Shown: positions 48,123 to 56,983, numbered from the stretch's first letter. The stretch is DNA of 64,000 nt from Thermoflexibacter ruber (GCF_900113045.1 NZ_FONY01000012.1:62001-126000), one strand, 5' to 3'. Numbers and translations are program-made. Notes: generated by a model from the letters alone, not told the origin.

Positions 48123-49103
48123 TCATATCCTTTTGTTCAACTGCTCTAATACCCAATTTGTCCTTGCGCCACTGATGCCTGTACTGAGGCATTTTTCTCT
48201 GCCAAGTAGTTCATTAACAATGGCTTGAATCAGATATAACTGTATGTTTTCAGGTGTTTCTTCTGCGAAAAACTGCCTTCCATTTTCATTGTCTAGCATT
48301 ACAGGCTCACCGTCAAAGGTAGCAAAACGAATGTTCCCTTGACTTCCTTCAATAAGGATTTCGTCTTTGATGCCTTTCTCACTTGTAGTGAAGCACCAAA
48401 CCCCGCACCCTAAAACACCAGATTCAAAAGCAAAAGCCCCTGTTACTAAGTCTTCAGCAGGATATAAATGGGCTTGATTAGTAGAGAAACCCTCTGCTTT
48501 GACTATTTTCCCAAAGAAAAAATCTAAAATATCTAACTGATGAGGGGCTAAATCGTAAAAGTGTCCACCACCTGCTATTTCAGGAATGACCCGCCACGGC
48601 AAGTTTTCTTTGTTAGTATCTCCTTTTTTTGGGGGTGAGGTTAGGCAAATAGATACAAAACGAGGCTCTCCAATTGCTTTTTGCTCTAATAATTGTTTTA
48701 CTTTCAAAAACTTAGGTAGATAGCGGCGATAATAAGCGACAAACAAAGGCACCTTGGCTTTTTGGCAAGCCTCTATCATCTGTAAACACTCCTGATAAGT
48801 ACGTGCCATTGGTTTTTCCACGTAAACAGGTTTGCCTGCGTCTGCTGCTTGGAGTGTATAAGCCAGATGAGAGTCTGGGGGGGTAGCAATATAGATAGCA
48901 TTTACCTCGCTGTCGGCTATTAGCTCCTCAGCGGTGCTGTACCAACGAGGCACTCCAAAACGTTCTGCATAACTTTTTGCCTTCTCTGGAGTGCGATTGG
49001 TTACAGCAAGTAAGTGTGAGTGAGGGACTTTATTAAATGCAGGTGCGCTTTTTTTCTCCGTTACATTCCCGCACCCAATCATTCCCCAGTTGATTTGTTT
49101 CAT
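48123..49103 (-). CDS. Gfo/Idh/MocA family oxidoreductase
   Basis: 327 aa from MKQINWGMIGCGNVTE at 49103 (Met at 49112 also possible). The frame is open to 49304, but a -7 element at 49132-49125 places the start of transcription near 49119, excluding the longer reading. It has an NAD(P)-binding N-domain (GMIGCGNV) and the EKPMARTYQEC Lys site, then DLAPHQLDILDFFFG. It oxidises or epimerises a sugar derivative, and the neighbouring glucanase suggests glucan breakdown. The upstream stretch 49141-49330 holds nothing recognisable except a partial repeat at 49294-49308. Confidence 0.87.
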   Translation of the reverse strand: MKQINWGMIGCGNVTEKKSAPAFNKVPHSHLLAVTNRTPEKAKSYAERFGVPRWYSTAEELIADSEVNAIYIATPPDSHLAYTLQAADAGKPVYVEKPMARTYQECLQMIEACQKAKVPLFVAYYRRYLPKFLKVKQLLEQKAIGEPRFVSICLTSPPKKGDTNKENLPWRVIPEIAGGGHFYDLAPHQLDILDFFFGKIVKAEGFSTNQAHLYPAEDLVTGAFAFESGVLGCGVWCFTTSEKGIKDEILIEGSQGNIRFATFDGEPVMLDNENGRQFFAEETPENIQLYLIQAIVNELLGREKCLSTGISGARTNWVLEQLNKRI

Positions 49104-49124
49104 TATTTTCATTGGATTGTGTAG

Positions 49125-49140
49125 CAAAGATACAGTATCT
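49125..49140 (-). promoter_or_regulatory. -7 element overlapping a palindrome
   Basis: TATCTTTG is read on the minus strand at 49132-49125. It overlaps the near-perfect palindrome AGATAC-T-GTATCT (49140-49128 on the same strand). A regulator bound there would block this promoter. The -33 element is unclear. Confidence 0.4.
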
Positions 49141-49330
49141 AAATCAAAATAAGGATTTCTGTTTTCTGTTCTTTTAGTGAAACAACATAATCTTATGAAT
49201 ATCTGTATTGAAACACAAAATAACTCTTCTATATTTTTTATTTCCCTACCGCACATTTTTTTAATTTTTTGAAGCCAATCGCACAAACGCCAGTTCACGA
49301 ACACTAAAATAATTAATTAATCCGTTCGTA

Positions 49331-49393
49331 AATGGTACTTTTGCAAAACCGCACAAGCCCAACCCGCAACCCAAGTTTTGCAAAAGAGCCATT
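49331..49393. repeat. inverted-repeat element at the edge of the kdp island
   Basis: AATGGTACTTTTGCAAAAC (49331-49349) and its inverted partner at 49375-49393 match at 17 of 19 positions. The inner 12 bp (CTTTTGCAAAAC / GTTTTGCAAAAG) are perfect. The 25-nt loop is C-rich and unlike its surroundings. It can form a cruciform/hairpin and may be a MITE-like or insertion end. No second copy is seen at the other side of the island. Confidence 0.65.
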
Positions 49394-49394
49394 T

Positions 49395-49428
49395 TTTGCC
49401 AATGCACCCGGTAATAATGATAACTTTG
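49395..49428 (+). promoter_or_regulatory. promoter of the kdp regulator gene
   Basis: TTTG (49395-49398), a 22-bp spacer, TAACTTTG (49421-49428). Transcription would start near 49435, leaving a leader of only about 17 nt before the TTG start codon. Confidence 0.45.
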
Positions 49429-49451
49429 TACATTAAAAGAACGAGAATATT

Positions 49452-50795
49452 TTGAGAAGAATTTTAATCATAGATGATGAAGAAAAACTTAGAAACCTGC
49501 TGACAAGAATTATCAGCTTGGAAGGGTTTGAAGTGCTGCAAGCGGGTGACTGTAAAACTGCACTAAGGAAATTGGAGCAGCATGATATTGATGTTGTGCT
49601 TTGCGATGTGAAGTTGCCTGACGGCAACGGGGTTGAACTTACCAAGAAAATTAAAGACAGGTTTCAACTACCTGAAATCATCCTGCTTACCGCTTACGGC
49701 AATATTCCTGACGGTGTGCAAGCCATCAAAAATGGAGCTTTCGACTACATTACCAAAGGCGATGACAACAACAAAATTATTCCTTTGCTCTATCGGGCAA
49801 TAGAAAAGGTTGATTTAACCAAAAGAGTACACCAACTTGAAAAGCAATTGGGCGACAAACACTCATTTGACAAGATTATTGGTAAATCTAAGTCCATACA
49901 AAAAGCTATTGACTTAGCACAAAAAGTAGCTGTTACTGATACAACGGTTTTGCTCACAGGTGAAACAGGTACGGGCAAAGAGGTATTTGCTCAGGCCATT
50001 CATCAGGCAAGCCCGAGAAGTAAACAAAACTTTGTGGCTATCAACTGCTCTGCTTTTAGCAAGGAGTTATTGGAAAGCGAAATGTTCGGCCACAAAGCAG
50101 GAGCATTTACCGGAGCAACCAAAGACCAAAAAGGGCTTTTTGAAGAAGCAAATCACGGAACGATTTTCTTAGATGAAATCGGTGAAATGTCATTGGAACT
50201 GCAAGCCAAACTTTTAAGGGTTTTAGAAACTGGTGAATTCATTCGTGTGGGAGAAACCAAACCCACCAAAATAAATGTTCGCATAATCGCGGCTACGCAC
50301 AGGAACTTACAATCAGAAATTGAGCAGGGACATTTCAGGGAGGATTTGTTTTATCGCATTTCCACCTTTCAAATCCATTTGCCGCCACTTAGGGAAAGAG
50401 TGGTTGATATTGAAGACCTTGCCAATCATTTTATCAATATTTCATCTCTTAAAATCAAAAAGAAGATTAACGCTGTTTCACCTGATTTTTATGAAGCATT
50501 GAAACAGCATCAATGGAAAGGAAATATTCGTGAACTGAAAAATGTAATTGAACGTAGTGTAATTCTTTGTGATAATGAACTTACGGTTGAGCATTTACCC
50601 ATTGAATTACAAAAGGCTGACAACGCAAGTAAAAAAGGCAAAACGCTTTCTGCATTTGAATTGGCGAGTGCAGAAAAATTGCATATTCAAAAAGTATTGA
50701 ATTATACCAATGGCAACAAAACCAAAACTGCCGAACTTTTAGGAATAGCCCTAACAACACTTTACAGGAAATTGTCAGAATACGGGTTGGAATAA
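49452..50795 (+). CDS. sigma-54-dependent (NtrC-family) response regulator of the kdp island
   Basis: 447 aa starting with TTG; no in-frame ATG precedes IIDDE. Receiver domain 1-120 with phospho-acceptor Asp52 (LCDVKLPDG), AAA+ domain about 137-370 with Walker A GETGTGKE at 170-177 and the sigma-54 contact GAFTGA at 217-222, Walker B TIFLDEIGEM, and a Fis-type helix-turn-helix at the end (NKTKTAELLGIALTTLYRKL). It takes the place of the OmpR-type KdpE. Its likely partner is the histidine kinase at 58163-59902. A terminator follows, so the kdp structural genes have their own promoter. Confidence 0.93.
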   Translation: MRRILIIDDEEKLRNLLTRIISLEGFEVLQAGDCKTALRKLEQHDIDVVLCDVKLPDGNGVELTKKIKDRFQLPEIILLTAYGNIPDGVQAIKNGAFDYITKGDDNNKIIPLLYRAIEKVDLTKRVHQLEKQLGDKHSFDKIIGKSKSIQKAIDLAQKVAVTDTTVLLTGETGTGKEVFAQAIHQASPRSKQNFVAINCSAFSKELLESEMFGHKAGAFTGATKDQKGLFEEANHGTIFLDEIGEMSLELQAKLLRVLETGEFIRVGETKPTKINVRIIAATHRNLQSEIEQGHFREDLFYRISTFQIHLPPLRERVVDIEDLANHFINISSLKIKKKINAVSPDFYEALKQHQWKGNIRELKNVIERSVILCDNELTVEHLPIELQKADNASKKGKTLSAFELASAEKLHIQKVLNYTNGNKTKTAELLGIALTTLYRKLSEYGLE

Positions 50796-50822
50796 TAAAC
50801 CCTTTCAAAATACTATGTTTGA

Positions 50823-50847
50823 CCCTTTCAAAACGAAAGGGTTTTTT
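50823..50847 (+). terminator. terminator after the regulator gene
   Basis: CCCTTTC, loop AAAAC, GAAAGGG, then TTTTTT. A clear intrinsic terminator 28 bp after the stop codon. It separates the regulator from the kdpF-A-B-C transcript. Confidence 0.88.
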
Positions 50848-50914
50848 GTTACCCATTTCCCCTTAAATCATACAAGTTGTTTATTATCAAAATTTTATGA
50901 GATGCGTGCCAATG

Positions 50915-50931
50915 CTGGACTGTTTATTGAA
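50915..50931 (+). promoter_or_regulatory. possible sigma-54 (-24/-12) promoter of kdp
   Basis: CTGGACTGTTTATTGAA has GG and the TTG-A element at the right distance (10 bases between the GG and the GA that stands for the usual GC). The -12 dinucleotide is off-consensus, so this is weak. It lies 28 bp before the first micro-gene, in the right place for control by the sigma-54 regulator. Confidence 0.28.
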
Positions 50932-50958
50932 ATGTTGTTAGCAAATCAAAAAAATAAC

Positions 50959-51042
50959 ATGACAACAGTATTATTTATCGGTTTGGGCATTGTGATTTAT
51001 GCCTTATTGTTTAAATCCATTAACTGGTTTGAAAAAATGTAA
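50959..51042 (+). CDS. 27-aa single-helix membrane micro-protein before kdpF
   Basis: MTTVLFIGLGIVIYALLF then a short tail KSINWFEKM. One transmembrane helix (about residues 3-18) with a basic-aromatic end, ending 4 bp before KdpF. In-frame codons continue upstream to 50815, but that would include the terminator hairpin, so the Met at 50959 is preferred. It resembles KdpF in size and layout but not in sequence. It is probably an extra small subunit or regulator of the Kdp pump; the function is unproven. Confidence 0.6.
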   Translation: MTTVLFIGLGIVIYALLFKSINWFEKM

Positions 51043-51046
51043 AACT

Positions 51047-51124
51047 ATGGTAGCATTATTCATCATCACCATTGCAGTATTCGGCTACATGTGCTACGTG
51101 CTGCTTAAACCTGAAAAATTTTAA
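51047..51124 (+). CDS. kdpF: Kdp potassium pump subunit KdpF
   Basis: 25 aa: MVALFIITIAVFGYMCYVLL then KPEKF. The single helix and the final (K/N)PE(K/R)F-like tail are the KdpF signature. KdpF stabilises the KdpABC complex in the inner membrane. It is 86 bp upstream of kdpA. The spacer contains a small palindrome TGTAGT-TTAT-ACTACA (51156-51171). Confidence 0.88.
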   Translation: MVALFIITIAVFGYMCYVLLKPEKF

Positions 51125-51210
51125 CACTGTGAAGTGTGGTCTGTGAAAAGTAAAATGTAGTTTATACTACACACCTCTCACATCTTACAACTCACATAAC
51201 TCAATACAAC

Positions 51211-52911
51211 ATGAACACAGAAATTCTTGGCATAATCTTAATGTATGCGACAGTGGTTGTCTTGGCAATTCCATTAGGACGCTATATCGGCAAGATTTTC
51301 AATTATGAGAATACTTGGCTTGATAAAATCTTTAACCCACTTGACAAACTCTTTTTCAAGTTAAGCGGCATTGACCCCACCAAGGAAATGAATTGGAAAC
51401 AGCATTTAGTGGCATTGCTCACCATAAATGTGGTGTGGTTTGTTCTCTCCATGTTGGTGCTTACCAACATGAGTTGGTTGCCATTGAACCCTGATGCAAA
51501 CCCTTCTATGAGTGCCGATTTGGCATTTAACACATCGGTGAGTTTTGTAACCAACACTAACCTGCAACACTACTCAGGCGAAACGGGCTTATCTTATTTG
51601 GGACAGTTGATATTGATGCTTTGGCAGTTTATCAGTGCAGGTACGGGTATTGCCATTTGTGCAGTGGTTTTCATGGCAATGAAAGAAAGGACTTCCGAAA
51701 CATTAGGGAACTTCTATTCCTTCTTCGTAAGAGCCTGCACAAGAATTTTATTGCCTTTGGCTTTGGTAGTTGCTTCACTTTTAGTCTTTAACGGCACACC
51801 CATGACTTTTGAAGGTAAAGACACCATTACAACTTTAGAAGGAGAAGAACAACAAATTAGCCGTGGCTCAGTAGCAGCATTTGTAGCTATAAAACAACTT
51901 GGCACCAATGGCGGTGGTTTTTATGGACCCAATTCTGCTAATCCGATGGAAAATCCAAGCTACTTTACCAATATCGTTGAAACTATCTCCATTTTCTTAA
52001 TTCCTATGGCAATGGTTTTTGCAATGGGTTATGTGCTGAAAAGAAGAAAATTGGCATGGACAATTTTTGGGGTAATGACAATTGGCTTTTTGTTACTACT
52101 TATTCCTTCTATCTATTTTGAAATGAACGGCAATACAGCCATTACTCAAATGGGCATTCAACAGCAATTGGGAAGCATGGAAGGTAAAGAAGTTCGTTTT
52201 GGCTCGGCAGCGTCTGCTTATTGGGCTATCAACACCACCTGCACCAGCAACGGCTCGGTAAACGCTATGCACGACAGCATGACACCGTTAACCGGAATGT
52301 TTACCCTATTAGGCATGATGATAAATTGTTTCTATGGTGGCGTGGGTGTTGGTTTTTTAAACTTCTACATTTTCATCATTCTGGCAGTATTCATAAGTGG
52401 CTTAATGGTAGGCAGAACGCCTGAGTTTTTAGGCAAAAAAATAGAAGCCAAAGAAATGAAAATTGCTATGATAATCGCTTTGCTGCATCCATTGTTGATT
52501 TTAGTAGGTACTGCTCTTTCCAGTTTCTTATATGCCGGTAATCCAACGGAATATGCAGGCTGGTTAGCTAATCCGGGCTATCATGGATTTAGTGAAATGT
52601 TGTATGAATTTACTTCATCAAGTGCCAACAATGGAAGCGGTTTTGAAGGCTTGGGCGACAATACACCCTTTTGGAATATTGCCTGTGGCTTAGTGATGCT
52701 CTTAGCTCGTTACCTACCTATTATCGGTCCTGTGGCCATTGCAGGAATTTTGGCAAGCAAAAAATACATTCCCGAAAGTAATGGAACACTCAAAACAGAC
52801 ACTGCAACCTTTGGCTTGATGGTGTTTGCGGTAATAGCAATTGTGGCTGCATTAGCTTTTTTTCCAGCCTTGACTCTTGGTCCCATTGCAGAATATTTCT
52901 CATTAAAGTAA
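51211..52911 (+). CDS. kdpA: Kdp potassium pump channel subunit KdpA
   Basis: 566 aa, the usual length; about 10 helices. Selectivity-filter-type loops are visible: TNTNLQHYSGE, KQLGTNGGGFYGPNSA, TTCTSNGSVNAMHDSMTP and SSANNGSGFEGLGDN. These are the four pore loops that bind K+ in the SKT superfamily fold. KdpA receives K+ from the periplasm. The spacer to kdpB (75 bp) contains a strong hairpin at 52924-52961. Confidence 0.97.
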   Translation: MNTEILGIILMYATVVVLAIPLGRYIGKIFNYENTWLDKIFNPLDKLFFKLSGIDPTKEMNWKQHLVALLTINVVWFVLSMLVLTNMSWLPLNPDANPSMSADLAFNTSVSFVTNTNLQHYSGETGLSYLGQLILMLWQFISAGTGIAICAVVFMAMKERTSETLGNFYSFFVRACTRILLPLALVVASLLVFNGTPMTFEGKDTITTLEGEEQQISRGSVAAFVAIKQLGTNGGGFYGPNSANPMENPSYFTNIVETISIFLIPMAMVFAMGYVLKRRKLAWTIFGVMTIGFLLLLIPSIYFEMNGNTAITQMGIQQQLGSMEGKEVRFGSAASAYWAINTTCTSNGSVNAMHDSMTPLTGMFTLLGMMINCFYGGVGVGFLNFYIFIILAVFISGLMVGRTPEFLGKKIEAKEMKIAMIIALLHPLLILVGTALSSFLYAGNPTEYAGWLANPGYHGFSEMLYEFTSSSANNGSGFEGLGDNTPFWNIACGLVMLLARYLPIIGPVAIAGILASKKYIPESNGTLKTDTATFGLMVFAVIAIVAALAFFPALTLGPIAEYFSLK

Positions 52912-52923
52912 ACCAATAAGAAG

Positions 52924-52961
52924 TTAAGGAACATTAAGACTTAATTTTCTTAATGCCTTAA
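52924..52961 (+). repeat. hairpin in the kdpA-kdpB spacer
   Basis: TTAAGG-AA-CATTAAG, a 10-nt loop, then CTTAATG-CCTTAA: a stem of 7 bp inside 6 bp, with two unpaired A. No T tract follows, so it is more likely an mRNA-processing or stability element than a terminator. Confidence 0.6.
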
Positions 52962-52985
52962 TGGTTAAATCTAAAATTTATCAAA

Positions 52986-55022
52986 ATGAAAAAAAACACA
53001 TCACTATTTCAAAAAGACTTAATGCAAGAAGCATTCAAACAGTCTTTTATGAAATTAAATCCGAAACTCATGTTCCGCAATCCTGTCATGTTTACAGTAG
53101 AAATCGGAACAGCAGTTATGTTCTTTGTTTGCCTTTGGATATTGCTGGGTGAAAAATCGCAAGGCAGCTTTACCTATAACTTTATTTTGTTTTTAGTTCT
53201 TTTGCTCACTTTGCTGTTTGCAAATTTTGCCGAAGCCATAGCCGAAGCAAGGGGAAAAGCACAAGCCGACAGTTTGCGCAGAACAAGAGAAGAAACCCCT
53301 GCTAAAAAAGTTTCTGCAATAGGTAAAATCTACTCTGATGAAGTTCAAATAATTCCATCGTCTCAACTAAAGAAAGGTGATTTATTCTTTTGCGAAGCAG
53401 GAGACATCATTCCAATGGATGGAGAAATTGTGGAAGGCTTGGCAACTATTGATGAAAGTGCCATTACTGGAGAGTCTGCCCCTGTGATACGTGAAGCAGG
53501 TGGCGATAAAAGTTCCGTAACAGGTGGCACAAAGGTTTTGTCGGACAAAATAATCGTGAAAGTTACCACCGAGCAAGGGGAGAGTTTTTTGGACAAAATG
53601 ATAGCGTTGGTGGAAGGTGCAAGCCGACAAAAAACACCAAACGAAATTGCATTGACCATTCTCTTAGCAGGTTTTACTTTAGTTTTCATCATTGTTACGG
53701 TTACGTTAAAACCTTTTGCAGATTACGCCAATACTCCAATCACCATTGCCGCTTTTATTTCATTATTTGTATGCTTAATTCCTACAACTATTGGCGGTTT
53801 ACTTTCGGCTATTGGCATAGCCGGAATGGACAGGGCTTTACGGGCAAATGTGATTACCAAAAGCGGTAAAGCAGTAGAAACAGCAGGTGATATTGATGTT
53901 TTGCTATTAGACAAAACAGGAACGATTACCATTGGCAATCGAAAAGCTACCAATTTTTATCCAGCCAACGGAATTGATGAAAAGCACTTTATTAAATGTG
54001 TGGTGCTAAGTTCTATGAGTGATGAAACACCCGAAGGAAAATCCATCATCGAGTTAGCTAAAGTAAATCCGCTGAGTTTTAAAATTGAAAATCCACGTTT
54101 CATAAAGTTTACAGCCGAGACGAGAAGCAGTGGAATTGATTTTGAAAATACAAGAATTAGAAAAGGTGCGGCAGATGCCATAAAAACCTTGTGTGAAAAT
54201 GTAGGTAACTCATTCCCAAAGGAAACAGCCGAAAAAGTTAAAATCATTTCAAGCAATGGCGGTACTCCTTTAGTGGTTTCTGAAAACGAAAAGGTAATTG
54301 GGGTAATTGAGTTGCAAGACATCATTAAGCCGGGTATTCAGGAACGTTTTGAGCGGTTGCGAAAAATGGGAATTAAAACCGTAATGGTTACGGGTGATAA
54401 TCCACTGACAGCAAAATTTATAGCTGAAAAAGCAGGCGTTGATGATTTTATTGCCGAAGCCAAGCCCGAAGACAAAATGAATTACATCAAAAAAGAACAA
54501 GCAGAAGGGCGATTGGTGGCGATGATGGGTGACGGAACCAATGATGCACCTGCATTAGCTCAGGCAGATGTGGGCGTAGCTATGAACAGCGGAACACAAG
54601 CAGCCAAAGAAGCGGGTAATATGGTGGATTTGGACAACGACCCCACCAAACTAATAGAAGTGGTTGAAATTGGAAAGCAACTTTTAATGACAAGGGGAAC
54701 ACTCACCACTTTCAGTATAGCCAATGATGTGGCGAAATACTTTGCCATTATTCCGGCACTTTTCATAGTTGCTATTCCCTCACTGCAAGGGTTAAATATT
54801 ATGAACTTGCATAGCCCCGAAAGTGCCATTCTTTCAGCCGTAATTTTCAATGCCATTATCATTCCATTGCTCATTCCGTTGGCGTTAAAAGGCGTTTCCT
54901 ATAAGCCTATTGGTGCAAGTGCCTTGCTTCGCAGAAACCTACTTATTTATGGACTTGGTGGCGTGATTGTGCCTTTTGTTGGCATCAAAGCCATTGACCT
55001 TTTAGTTTCACTATTCATCTAA
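52986..55022 (+). CDS. kdpB: Kdp potassium pump ATPase subunit KdpB
   Basis: 678 aa P-type ATPase. Phosphorylated Asp309 in [10 protein letters not shown], the actuator-domain TGES in [11 protein letters not shown], and the hinge [26 protein letters not shown]. It supplies the energy for K+ uptake by KdpA. It starts with MKKNTSLFQ, a charged cytoplasmic segment, then TM1. Confidence 0.97.
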   Translation: MKKNTSLFQKDLMQEAFKQSFMKLNPKLMFRNPVMFTVEIGTAVMFFVCLWILLGEKSQGSFTYNFILFLVLLLTLLFANFAEAIAEARGKAQADSLRRTREETPAKKVSAIGKIYSDEVQIIPSSQLKKGDLFFCEAGDIIPMDGEIVEGLATIDESAITGESAPVIREAGGDKSSVTGGTKVLSDKIIVKVTTEQGESFLDKMIALVEGASRQKTPNEIALTILLAGFTLVFIIVTVTLKPFADYANTPITIAAFISLFVCLIPTTIGGLLSAIGIAGMDRALRANVITKSGKAVETAGDIDVLLLDKTGTITIGNRKATNFYPANGIDEKHFIKCVVLSSMSDETPEGKSIIELAKVNPLSFKIENPRFIKFTAETRSSGIDFENTRIRKGAADAIKTLCENVGNSFPKETAEKVKIISSNGGTPLVVSENEKVIGVIELQDIIKPGIQERFERLRKMGIKTVMVTGDNPLTAKFIAEKAGVDDFIAEAKPEDKMNYIKKEQAEGRLVAMMGDGTNDAPALAQADVGVAMNSGTQAAKEAGNMVDLDNDPTKLIEVVEIGKQLLMTRGTLTTFSIANDVAKYFAIIPALFIVAIPSLQGLNIMNLHSPESAILSAVIFNAIIIPLLIPLALKGVSYKPIGASALLRRNLLIYGLGGVIVPFVGIKAIDLLVSLFI

Positions 55023-55034
55023 AAAATTAAGACA

Positions 55035-55601
55035 ATGAAAAATAATATCATACCAGCCATTCGCTTAACACTCGTTTGTTTAGTGTTTTTCTGTGGCATC
55101 TACACACTTACTGTATATGGCATTTCCAAACTTGCTCCCGAGGATAGTTCTTTCAAGAAAAGCGAATCGGGCTTCTATGAAAATGTCGGACAAAGTTTTA
55201 CGAGTGACAAATACTTTCATTCTCGACCTTCCGCAGTTGGATACAATGCAGCAGGTTCAGGTGGAAGTAATAAAGGGCCATCAAATCCTGACTACTTAGC
55301 AGAAGTACAAGCACGAATAGACACTTTTTTAGTTCACAATCCCGACATAAAAAAGGATGAAATTCCTTCTGATTTAGTAACTGCAAGTGGTAGCGGTATA
55401 GACCCTCACATTTCCGTTCAAGCCGCAAAGGTGCAAGTAAAACGGATAGCTAAAGTTCGCAACATCAGCGAAACAACTATCCATCAAATCATTGAACAGC
55501 AATCAGAAAAATCGTTGCTCGGCTTATTTGGTACAGAAAAAATTAATGTATTGAAATTAAATCTGAAACTTGACCAATTAACAACAACTTTAAAACAATA
55601 A
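55035..55601 (+). CDS. kdpC: Kdp potassium pump subunit KdpC
   Basis: 188 aa. One N-terminal helix (about 8-30), then a periplasmic domain with FHSRPSAVGYNAAGSGGSNKGPSNPDY (asparagine- and glycine-rich) and PSDLVTASGSGIDPHISVQAAKVQVKRIA. It assists K+ loading of the complex. It ends 5 bp before the porin gene. Confidence 0.96.
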   Translation: MKNNIIPAIRLTLVCLVFFCGIYTLTVYGISKLAPEDSSFKKSESGFYENVGQSFTSDKYFHSRPSAVGYNAAGSGGSNKGPSNPDYLAEVQARIDTFLVHNPDIKKDEIPSDLVTASGSGIDPHISVQAAKVQVKRIAKVRNISETTIHQIIEQQSEKSLLGLFGTEKINVLKLNLKLDQLTTTLKQ

Positions 55602-55606
55602 TATAA

Positions 55607-56983
55607 ATGAAAAAAAGCAGCTTTAGTATTTTGTACACTTCATTTTTAATCGGTGTACTGAGTTGTGCATATACAGTATCGGCACAACAAAAGGGTGAAC
55701 CCTTTGAAGGTATAGACCAAACCTGGCAAAATGGTTCGGACAGAAGAGACTCATCTGTGTTTAAAAATATGAAGTACTTTACACCCAGTATTTTAATGGA
55801 CATCAACTACAATTATTCATTTAACAACCCAATTGATAATACAGTGGTTGGTTCAACAGCGCTGGCACGACACAATGAATTGCAACTATCAGCATTGCAT
55901 TTTGGCGGCGATTTAAGTTATGGAAATGCAAGAGCCAGAGTGATGACACAATTTGGCACACGTTCTACCGTTGTTCCGCGAAATGATTTTAGCCCTTATA
56001 GAGGTCAATATAATTTGGCTAATGTGTACCGTTACCTGAGTGAAGCATACGCGGGCTATCACATTAATAAATGGAATGGCATCAATATTGATTTTGGTAT
56101 GTTCATGTCTTATATCGGATTAAATTCTTATTATCAACCAGAGAATTGGGAATATCAAGCTTCATTTACTTCCGATAATACGCCTTGGTTTTTCGTGGGT
56201 AGTCGTATCCAAATTCATCCCAATAAAAACTGGAAAATAGAACCTTGGATTATTAATGGTTGGCAAAGTTATGGAAAGTTTAATAAAATGCCGGGCTTGG
56301 GAGGCAACATTACCTATATGAGCAGCAATGGAAACTGGAAAGTACTTACCAACGATTACTTTGGAACAGATGCAGCAGGAATACCTGACAGAGTTAGATT
56401 TCATTCAGATAACAGCGTTTTGCACCGTTACTTAAACCAACCTCAAAGCAAGGGGATAAGCCGCATGGCATTTTCTTTAACTGGTGACATTGGTTTTGAA
56501 AAAGGTGGTGGGGTGAATGGATTTGATAATAGTCCCAATAAACCAGCTCAATATTTTTTAAGTGTAATGTTTTATAATCGTACTTGGTTTGCGAAAAACA
56601 AGTTGGCATGGACAATTGGTGGAGGATGGATGAAAAATCCTGGACGCTATTTGGTGCTTTATCCAACAGGTCAGGCGAGTCCGCTCCCTAATCCACAAGA
56701 CCCGACAAAAAGAGAAGGGATGTTTCCATTTAGTGCCAATCCGGGTGACCAATTTGAAGGATGGGACATGAGCACCAATATTGACTGGATGCCTAACCAA
56801 AGTCTAACATTCAGATTAGAATATATAAACAGAAATGCATCTGTTGGTTATTTTGCTGGCGGAGGTGGTGTTACCTCATCAACTGGTCTGACTACAACAC
56901 CTGTTGACCCCAATGGCACTTGGAGACCAGATTTAGTAAAGAATGAGAGCAAAGTTATCTTTGCTTTGCTTTTTAGATTGTAG
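55607..56983 (+). CDS. outer-membrane porin of the kdp operon (BBP2/OmpL-like)
   Basis: 458 aa. Signal peptide (cleavage near VSAQQ), then repeated strands with aromatic girdles (YLSEAYAGYHINKWNGINIDFG, FTFRLEYINRN-like) and a final VIFALLFRL ending in Leu. It fits the putative beta-barrel porin-2 class. It is tightly spaced after kdpC (5 bp) and before the sensor gene (49 bp), so it is likely co-regulated to let K+ cross the outer membrane when the Kdp pump is made. This coupling is inferred from the context. Confidence 0.85.
   Translation: MKKSSFSILYTSFLIGVLSCAYTVSAQQKGEPFEGIDQTWQNGSDRRDSSVFKNMKYFTPSILMDINYNYSFNNPIDNTVVGSTALARHNELQLSALHFGGDLSYGNARARVMTQFGTRSTVVPRNDFSPYRGQYNLANVYRYLSEAYAGYHINKWNGINIDFGMFMSYIGLNSYYQPENWEYQASFTSDNTPWFFVGSRIQIHPNKNWKIEPWIINGWQSYGKFNKMPGLGGNITYMSSNGNWKVLTNDYFGTDAAGIPDRVRFHSDNSVLHRYLNQPQSKGISRMAFSLTGDIGFEKGGGVNGFDNSPNKPAQYFLSVMFYNRTWFAKNKLAWTIGGGWMKNPGRYLVLYPTGQASPLPNPQDPTKREGMFPFSANPGDQFEGWDMSTNIDWMPNQSLTFRLEYINRNASVGYFAGGGGVTSSTGLTTTPVDPNGTWRPDLVKNESKVIFALLFRL

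Noticed and set aside
49113-49304. N-terminal extension of the Gfo/Idh/MocA protein
   Set aside because: It lies upstream of the -7 element, is rich in Cys/Arg without homology to the family, and the family start MKQINWGMIGCG is at 49103.
50815-50958. A longer 75-aa form of the micro-protein before kdpF
   Set aside because: The extra N-terminus would be encoded by the terminator hairpin at 50823-50847 and shows no membrane or domain pattern.
55607-56983. The kdp operon porin as a TonB-dependent receptor
   Set aside because: It is too short (458 aa) and has no plug domain or TonB box.
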